From Oasisia sp. SBJ-2009 (lineage: Eukaryota; Annelida; Polychaeta; Sabellida; Siboglinidae), in the NCBI GenBank assembly GCA_964017155.1, contig OZ024854.1, positions 21,119,869-21,183,868 of the forward strand: a stretch of 64,000 nucleotides of DNA, in the 5' to 3' direction. Under the pieces are notes generated by a model, which worked only from the letters and a program-made list of their open reading frames with translations, did no database searches and was not told the DNA's origin. A program made the position numbers and the translations under genes. Shown piece after piece: positions 63,001 through 64,000 of this stretch; positions within the stretch are counted from its first letter, which is position 1; every line of letters starts with the position of its first letter.

Positions 63001-63766
63001 GTGTGCTGTGTGTCCCCAGCAAACAATAGAGTGTGCTGTGTGTCCCCAGCAAACAATATAGTGTGCTGTGTGTCCCCAGCAAACAATATAGTGTGCTGTG
63101 TGTCCCCAGCAAACAATATAGTGTGCTGTGTGTCCCCAGCAAACAATATAGTGTGCTGTGTGTCCCCAGCAAACAATAGAGTGTGCTGTGTGTCCCCAGC
63201 AAACAATATAGTGTGCTGTGTGTCCCCAGCAAGCTGTGTTGGACGTGGAGCAGCGCCGGAGGCTGGAGGAGACACAGAAGGTGGGACTGCTCGACTCCAT
63301 CCGACAGAAGAAGAAGTCCCAGGGCCCCAGGAAGCCAGGACAGGTAGCGTCACGCGTTCCTCTTGTCACAGACGATAACTTATACTACGGCAACTTTCTG
63401 TGGTATTGTTTCAACTTAAACGTTTTGACGGTAGATAGATTGTTCCCTCTGTTTGCTAACTCTTTAGTGTCCCTTCGGCATTGTCATCTTCATACTTCAC
63501 ATAACATACCAGAGATGATAACTGCACAGAACTTGTGAGTATTTTTTACACATTACCGTAGCGATAATTATGTATGTGTTAATTACACATGTGCAATACA
63601 CTTATATGATTTCGTGTATGTTTTCATGTTTCCTGTTACCATGGCAACGATATGTTATAGGAATCGGTTGTGTCGGAATTGAAGAAGCGACAAAGACAGA
63701 TCAACGAGAAGAAAGTGTTGAACCGAGACGACGTGTACCACGGGGCGCTGGAGGACATCCTGCTAG
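23854..63766 (+). CDS. FMNL: Formin-like protein (FMNL family), 27 coding exons, 3' end beyond the window
   Basis: Diaphanous-related formin that nucleates and elongates unbranched actin at membranes. Coding exons: 23854-24009, 33101-33184, 39018-39104, 45358-45437, 45890-45973, 46265-46502, 47062-47138, 47515-47608, 48071-48148, 48636-48746, 49094-49243, 49601-49649, 50183-50235, 51424-51562, 51819-51992, 52636-52760, 53803-53959, 54456-54513, 54853-55000, 55777-55863, 56272-56340, 58252-58332, 60408-60537, 61640-61812, 62287-62388, 63230-63343, 63661-63766. All junctions join in phase, giving about 1,001 residues. Order: MGN N-terminus; GBD/FH3 (about 40-430) with [19 protein letters not shown] and [15 protein letters not shown]; coiled coil (about 405-493); FH1 with three proline runs (495-551); FH2 (about 560-950) with VLNWVAMKP and [10 protein letters not shown]; basic tail and DAD-like segment (about 967-1001). 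Vertebrates have FMNL1-3, Drosophila has Frl. Several introns carry minisatellites on the splice junctions. The DAD end and stop codon are missing here. Confidence 0.95.
24768..25040. repeat. 33-bp minisatellite in intron 1
   Basis: Roughly eight to nine units of the type GATACAGCAGGGTAAGAGGG followed by TGTAAACTGTGTA. Each unit contains CAGGGTAAG, which resembles a splice donor, although no known exon is adjacent. Confidence 0.85.
31855..32040. repeat. Polypyrimidine (TCCC)n tract
   Basis: Long C/T-only stretch with a CCTC tetranucleotide core (about 31935-31980). The complementary strand is GGGA-rich, so triplex or quadruplex structures are possible. Confidence 0.9.
33101..33184 (+). CDS. 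FMNL: FMNL exon 2 (residues 53-80)
   Basis: [19 protein letters not shown] then KKWDLICDQ, matching the FMNL motif MNLPPDK...KKWELICDQ of the GTPase-binding region. Acceptor TTGTAG, donor GTCAGT, phase 0 on both sides. Confidence 0.95.
33185..39017 (+). other. FMNL intron 2 (5.8 kb)
   Basis: Holds a 30-bp minisatellite (34861-35340), a degenerate CACTGAAGTCACACTGACA-type repeat (about 35690-36000) and a C-run near 36545. No nested gene seen. Confidence 0.6.
34861..35340. repeat. 30-bp minisatellite in intron 2, 16 units
   Basis: Sixteen consecutive units, exactly 30 bp each, of ATCTGACATGTCCAAGGCCA plus TACCAGGCCA with point variation. Because 30 is divisible by three, long artefactual open frames run through it on both strands. 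No splice context, so not coding. Confidence 0.95.
39018..39104 (+). CDS. FMNL: FMNL exon 3 (residues 81-109)
   Basis: [20 protein letters not shown] then DPSSSKNAK, the counterpart of the FMNL segment with NPP...YIQKLKSYVD. Acceptor CTTGCAG, donor GTAGGT, phase 0 on both sides. Confidence 0.93.
39105..45357 (+). other. FMNL intron 3 (6.3 kb)
   Basis: Mostly AT-rich and without genes. It has a G-run (about 41049-41060), a short 19-bp repeat (CACACAGCATAGTGCCAAG, about 44831-44920) and a small CpG-richer patch at 42640-42910 with a minus-strand open frame of unknown meaning. Confidence 0.6.
44831..44920. repeat. 19-bp minisatellite in intron 3
   Basis: About four copies of CACACAGCATAGTGCCAAG. 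Confidence 0.9.
45358..45437 (+). CDS. FMNL: FMNL exon 4 (residues 110-136)
   Basis: [20 protein letters not shown] then LRTNHI, the highly conserved FMNL LRTNHI segment of the FH3 region. Acceptor ATTCCAG. It ends with two bases of a split Glu codon at donor GTGAGT. The donor is the first of five copies in a 17-bp tandem repeat. Confidence 0.92.
45431..45517. repeat. 17-bp minisatellite on the exon 4 donor, 5 copies
   Basis: Unit ACATAGAGTGAGTATCA. Donor-like GTGAGT occurs at 45438, 45455, 45472, 45489 and 45506, each preceded by AGA as in the exon. Reading past the first donor gives an immediate in-frame TGA, so only the first donor is productive. Confidence 0.92.
45890..45973 (+). CDS. 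FMNL: FMNL exon 5 (residues 136-164)
   Basis: [20 protein letters not shown] then SYTQIVM, equivalent to WVQEFLNEENRGLDVLLEYL in vertebrate FMNLs. Acceptor TTTCAG, donor GTAAGT, ending two bases into an Arg codon. Confidence 0.95.
45974..46080. repeat. Diverged duplicate of the exon 5 3' end in intron 5
   Basis: Intron 5 contains GGCACAGGTAGTCATGAG followed by GTAAGTT (about 46036-46058), a copy of the exon end plus donor. It is preceded by GGGACCATTAGGGTCTCGAT, similar to the exon's ACCACCAGGGGCTGGAGG. This looks like a single old tandem duplication carrying the donor. Confidence 0.65.
46265..46502 (+). CDS. FMNL: FMNL exon 6 (residues 164-243)
   Basis: Starts [12 protein letters not shown], then a Ser/Arg-rich basic linker ([25 protein letters not shown]), then [17 protein letters not shown], a signature FMNL FH3 motif. 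Donor GTGGGA, phase 0. Confidence 0.95.
47062..47138 (+). CDS. FMNL: FMNL exon 7 (residues 244-269)
   Basis: [20 protein letters not shown] then NHKSY. Continues the armadillo-like FH3/DID. Acceptor CTTGCAG, donor GTAAGT, split Arg codon. Confidence 0.95.
47515..47608 (+). CDS. FMNL: FMNL exon 8 (residues 269-300)
   Basis: [19 protein letters not shown] then a FxNFKE end. Near-identical to the vertebrate [26 protein letters not shown] segment. Acceptor TTGACAG, donor GTGAGT, phase 0. Confidence 0.96.
47698..47785. repeat. 21-bp minisatellite in intron 8
   Basis: Four copies of AGTGAATTAGCAACATAAGCT, about 90 bp downstream of the exon 8 donor and not overlapping it. Confidence 0.9.
48071..48148 (+). 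CDS. FMNL: FMNL exon 9 (residues 301-326)
   Basis: [19 protein letters not shown] then EFHIDFM, matching the family RFEKLMEYF...NIDFM. Acceptor GTCATAG, donor GTGAGT, phase 0. Confidence 0.95.
48636..48746 (+). CDS. FMNL: FMNL exon 10 (residues 327-363)
   Basis: [20 protein letters not shown] then [17 protein letters not shown], the conserved end of the DID. Acceptor CTGTAG, donor GTGAGG, phase 0. A second GAGGTGAGGC lies 47 bp downstream in the intron. Confidence 0.96.
49094..49243 (+). CDS. FMNL: FMNL exon 11 (residues 364-413)
   Basis: [20 protein letters not shown] then [20 protein letters not shown] and a Glu/Leu-rich coil, matching RLTESDKLQVQIQAYLDN in vertebrates. This is the dimerisation region leading into the coiled coil. 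Donor GTATGT, phase 0. Confidence 0.96.
49601..49649 (+). CDS. FMNL: FMNL exon 12 (residues 414-430)
   Basis: [16 protein letters not shown], helical coiled-coil segment. Acceptor TTTCAG, donor GTGAGT, phase 1. Confidence 0.9.
50183..50235 (+). CDS. FMNL: FMNL exon 13 (residues 430-447)
   Basis: [18 protein letters not shown], continuing the coiled coil and matching the AELEKQLSQ segment of vertebrate FMNL. Acceptor CTTTCAG, donor GTGAAT, phase 0. Confidence 0.92.
50480..51436. repeat. 36-bp minisatellite carrying repeated splice acceptors at exon 14
   Basis: From the first TGTTGTCAG/GAG (putative exon start 50632) to the last (51424) is 792 bp, exactly 22 units of 36 bp. A few degenerate units (TCAAGAGTT or TCAAGAATT) precede it from about 50480. 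Each unit has a T-rich CTTTGTGTTGTCAG acceptor followed by the first bases of exon 14 (GAGTTGTGTGAGA). The frame through the whole array is open and in phase with exon 14, reading [12 protein letters not shown] repeats, so any acceptor could be used without a frameshift. Confidence 0.95.
51424..51562 (+). CDS. FMNL: FMNL exon 14 (residues 448-494, minimal form)
   Basis: From the last array acceptor the exon reads [19 protein letters not shown] then [16 protein letters not shown] and [11 protein letters not shown], a coiled coil ending before FH1. It joins exon 13 in phase 0 and ends one base into a Ser codon at donor GTAAGT. The start is uncertain: upstream acceptors in the 36-bp array would add up to 22 x 12 residues in frame. 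Confidence 0.8.
51819..51992 (+). CDS. FMNL: FMNL exon 15 (FH1, residues 494-552)
   Basis: [18 protein letters not shown] then three proline runs (PPPPPP, PPPPP, PPPPP) separated by Met/Gly/Ala spacers. This FH1 binds profilin-actin and is short compared with vertebrate FMNLs. Acceptor TTGCAG, donor GTGAGT, phase 1. Confidence 0.93.
52210..52500 (+). mobile_element. tRNA-derived SINE in intron 15
   Basis: tRNA-like head from about 52292 with an A-box-like TAGCTCAGTTACTAGA (52301) and a B box GGTTCGAATC (52334-52343) at tRNA-like spacing. The body contains ACTCAGCTGTGTGAATGAGT, a conserved-looking SINE segment. A second diverged A-box-like word (AAGCTCAGTTGATGAAG, about 52243) lies upstream. 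Confidence 0.6.
52636..52760 (+). CDS. FMNL: FMNL exon 16 (start of FH2, residues 552-593)
   Basis: [20 protein letters not shown] then [20 protein letters not shown] and YK. This is the FH2 lasso, with the conserved Trp of LNWVAMKP. Acceptor TGACAG, donor GTAAGT, phase 0. The donor is the first of fourteen in a 44-bp array. Confidence 0.96.
52729..53340. repeat. 44-bp minisatellite carrying repeated exon 16 ends and donors
   Basis: Each unit repeats about 32 bp of exon 16 (TCTCAGACCTCGACGACGAG through CTGTACAAG) plus 13 bp of intron (GTAAGTCACATGT). Donors occur every 44 bp from 52761 to 53289, then once more at 53332 after a 1-bp loss, fourteen in all. Reading past the first donor hits an in-frame TAA inside the second donor, and 44 is not a multiple of three, so downstream donors are non-productive. 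Confidence 0.95.
53803..53959 (+). CDS. FMNL: FMNL exon 17 (residues 594-646)
   Basis: [15 protein letters not shown], then an acidic/Ser linker and [20 protein letters not shown], the FH2 lasso-knob region (family: DMSDFEEQFK...LIEANRAKN). Acceptor TTCCAG, donor GTGAGG, phase 1. Confidence 0.94.
54456..54513 (+). CDS. FMNL: FMNL exon 18 (residues 646-665)
   Basis: [19 protein letters not shown], matching the family NLAITLRK...ICQAI. Acceptor TTTACAG, donor GTAAGG, phase 2. Confidence 0.94.
54853..55000 (+). CDS. FMNL: FMNL exon 19 (residues 665-714)
   Basis: [20 protein letters not shown] then [20 protein letters not shown] and SDEDKFMIS, the FH2 core (family: FLPTEYE...LSEEDRFM). Acceptor TTTCAG, donor GTAGGA directly after AGT, phase 0. 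The donor is the first of a 40-bp array. Confidence 0.94.
54987..55646. repeat. 40-bp minisatellite carrying repeated exon 19 ends and donors
   Basis: The unit is AGTTCATGATCAGT (exonic) plus GTAGGAACCTCTTGTAAACA and GTCACT (intronic). GTAGGA-type donors recur every 40 bp from 55001, ending with GTAAAA at 55641: sixteen units without a single indel. Forty is not divisible by three and the read-through contains stops, so only the first donor is productive. Confidence 0.95.
55777..55863 (+). CDS. FMNL: FMNL exon 20 (residues 715-743)
   Basis: [20 protein letters not shown] then [11 protein letters not shown]2 (family: RLPERM...FLGNFPDT). Acceptor TTCACAG, donor GTGAGT, phase 0. Confidence 0.94.
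56272..56340 (+). CDS. FMNL: FMNL exon 21 (residues 744-766)
   Basis: [20 protein letters not shown] then MLE, FH2 (family: QLNAIIAASMSIKSS). Acceptor TTTGTAG, donor GTATGT, phase 0. Confidence 0.95.
56528..58219. repeat. 38-42-bp minisatellite filling most of intron 21
   Basis: About 1.7 kb, roughly forty-three units of GTGTGTAGGTGACCAGCACT plus AGACAGACACAGACAAGA, with frequent 1-4-bp indels and an older subtype (GTAGATGACCAACACTAG) at the left end. It stops about 32 bp before exon 22 and does not include the acceptor. Confidence 0.96.
58252..58332 (+). CDS. FMNL: FMNL exon 22 (residues 767-793)
   Basis: [20 protein letters not shown] then KLQSLNM, the FH2 signature GNYMN...RG...GF.L..L. 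Acceptor TGTTGCAG, donor GTGAGT, phase 0. Confidence 0.97.
58980..60300 (-). pseudogene. Remnant of the unnamed mobile-element-like gene family, copy C, antisense in FMNL intron 22
   Basis: Reading the minus strand from 60290 downwards: [17 protein letters not shown], a [15 protein letters not shown] block (about 60145-60090), [43 protein letters not shown] (about 59897-59838), [11 protein letters not shown] (about 59692), [30 protein letters not shown] (about 59475-59418), [18 protein letters not shown] (about 59245) and [12 protein letters not shown] (about 59025). This is the fullest copy in the window and keeps the family's order, but the frame is broken many times. The conserved acidic or Cys positions are changed (HEEADT to HKEMDT, DTDV to DTGV, GCD to GYD). 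No function is named for the family as far as I know. Confidence 0.75.
60408..60537 (+). CDS. FMNL: FMNL exon 23 (residues 794-837)
   Basis: [20 protein letters not shown] then [20 protein letters not shown] and AAT, FH2 (family: LLEMKSTDRKQTLLHYLV). Acceptor TTTACAG, donor GTAGGG, phase 1. The donor is the first of a 15-bp array that stays open in frame. Confidence 0.94.
60538..60948. repeat. 15-bp minisatellite starting at the exon 23 donor, 27 units
   Basis: The unit GTAGGGACCATGTCA (later GTAGGGACCGTGTCA, with GTAGAG and GTACGG variants) repeats 27 times without indels from the first base of the donor. Each unit begins with a donor-like GTAGGG, GTAGAG or GTACGG. Read through from exon 23, the array is open, encoding RDHVS or RDRVS pentapeptides until a stop near 60966. 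Every downstream donor therefore keeps the frame. Confidence 0.95.
61085..61640. repeat. Degenerate TGTCATGTAG repeat leading into the exon 24 acceptor
   Basis: Diverged short repeats of TGTGTCATGTAGTGTCACTG-type sequence fill the second half of intron 23. The real acceptor (GTGTCGTAG/TGTCGCTG) is itself a unit of this repeat, so many CATGTAG/TGTC pseudo-acceptors precede it. Confidence 0.75.
61640..61812 (+). CDS. FMNL: FMNL exon 24 (residues 837-894)
   Basis: [20 protein letters not shown] then [27 protein letters not shown] and ADAKTAQ. FH2 C-terminal helices (family: VSLDSVLADVRSLQRG...LKEFL...LLADSKTAQ). Unusual acceptor GTGTCGTAG, donor GTCAGT, phase 0. Confidence 0.94.
62287..62388 (+). 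CDS. FMNL: FMNL exon 25 (residues 895-928)
   Basis: [20 protein letters not shown] then [14 protein letters not shown], near-identical to the vertebrate [17 protein letters not shown] segment at the FH2 end. Acceptor TGGCAG, donor GTTGGT, phase 0. Confidence 0.96.
62389..62896 (+). other. FMNL intron 25, unique part
   Basis: AT-rich sequence with no feature recognised before the acceptor array. Confidence 0.5.
62897..63232. repeat. 30-bp minisatellite carrying repeated splice acceptors at exon 26
   Basis: Eleven 30-bp steps from the first GCAG/CAAACG (62900) to the real exon start (63230). Units read GTGTGCTGTGTGTCCCCAG then CAAACAATATA or CAAACAATAGA. The CAA after each CAG equals the first codon of exon 26. 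Read in frame with exon 26, units with CAAACAATATAG contain a TAG stop, including the unit just before the exon, so only the last acceptor gives a coding exon. Confidence 0.95.
63230..63343 (+). CDS. FMNL: FMNL exon 26 (residues 929-966)
   Basis: [19 protein letters not shown] then [19 protein letters not shown], a basic C-terminal tail after FH2 (family: KAEQEVEQWKKE...). Acceptor TCCCCAG (last of the array), donor GTAGCG, phase 0. Confidence 0.9.
63661..63766 (+). CDS. FMNL: FMNL exon 27 (residues 967-1001, DAD region)
   Basis: [19 protein letters not shown] then [16 protein letters not shown]. The DxxxGALEDIL pattern matches the autoinhibitory DAD (family: DGAIEDII). Acceptor TTATAG, donor GTGTGT, phase 1. 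The final basic segment and stop lie beyond 64000. Confidence 0.9.
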
Positions 63767-63842
63767 GTGTGTGGGGGTCACTGGTCATTAATGTAAGCTG
63801 GGGGGTCACTGGTCATTAATGTCAGCTTGGGGGGGTCACTTG
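63767..63842. repeat. Short tandem duplication beginning at the exon 27 donor
   Basis: GGGGTCACTGGTCATTAATG plus TAAGCT or TCAGCT is present twice, with a third partial GGGGGGGTCACTTG, starting a few bases inside the intron. Confidence 0.8.
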
Positions 63843-64000
63843 ATGTCTGTAAAGGAAGTCATGTTATATGTCTCTCTGTTGGGAGCCAGCCACACCCCAT
63901 GTTGTATGTGTTCCTTGAGTCTTGACACTACAGTGAAACATGTCTTTGTAATACATCTTTCAGTGGATATGCACAGTTGTTTTACAACGGAAAGGTGATT

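Noticed and set aside
23854..63766. Assignment to DIAPH, DAAM or another formin class
   Set aside because: The MGN start, [19 protein letters not shown] and [15 protein letters not shown] segments are FMNL-type and do not match what I know of DIAPH or DAAM.

Overview
This is animal genomic DNA. It is AT-rich, with GT-AG introns, short phase-matched exons, many microsatellites and minisatellites, decayed CR1-type LINEs, MITEs and a hAT-type element. The organism cannot be proved from the window. A marine invertebrate or invertebrate chordate fits. I lean towards a cephalochordate (amphioxus), because minisatellites built on exon/intron junctions fill the main gene here and I recall, from memory and unchecked, that such arrays ('mirage' minisatellites) were described at an amphioxus Adh locus.

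Layout. 0-23.5 kb is repeat-rich. It holds a CR1-like reverse-transcriptase remnant split by a MITE (0.57-2.33 kb) and the first two coding exons of a small minus-strand gene for a secreted lectin-like protein (2.64-4.03 kb) with a large CA tract in its intron. Next come a compound microsatellite (4.8-5.1 kb), a LINE endonuclease remnant (5.3-5.5 kb), further MITE copies (6.3 and 22.4-23.2 kb), and two remnants of an unnamed mobile-element-like gene family (6.8-7.3 and 16.7-17.4 kb). There is also a hAT-like element with an 8-bp target-site duplication (11.23-12.00 kb) and a 1.3-1.5 kb tandem duplication (12.4-16.7 kb).

23.85-63.77 kb is one plus-strand gene, an FMNL-type (formin-like, Diaphanous-related) formin. 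I resolve 27 coding exons, all joining in phase, for about 1,001 residues: a myristoylation-type N-terminus (MGN), GBD/FH3, coiled coil, a short FH1, FH2 and the start of the C-terminal DAD. The last exon or exons lie beyond the window. Intron 22 contains, in antisense, a third decayed copy of the unnamed gene family.

The most striking feature is in the second half of the FMNL gene. At exons 4, 14, 16, 19, 23 and 26, and in weaker form at exons 5, 10 and 24, a minisatellite lies on the exon/intron boundary, so each unit carries another copy of the splice donor or acceptor. Two of these arrays (exon 14 acceptors, 36-bp unit; exon 23 donors, 15-bp unit) are frame-neutral and stop-free, so alternative site choice could add variable numbers of 12- or 5-residue repeats. 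The others would shift frame or introduce stops if any but one site were used.
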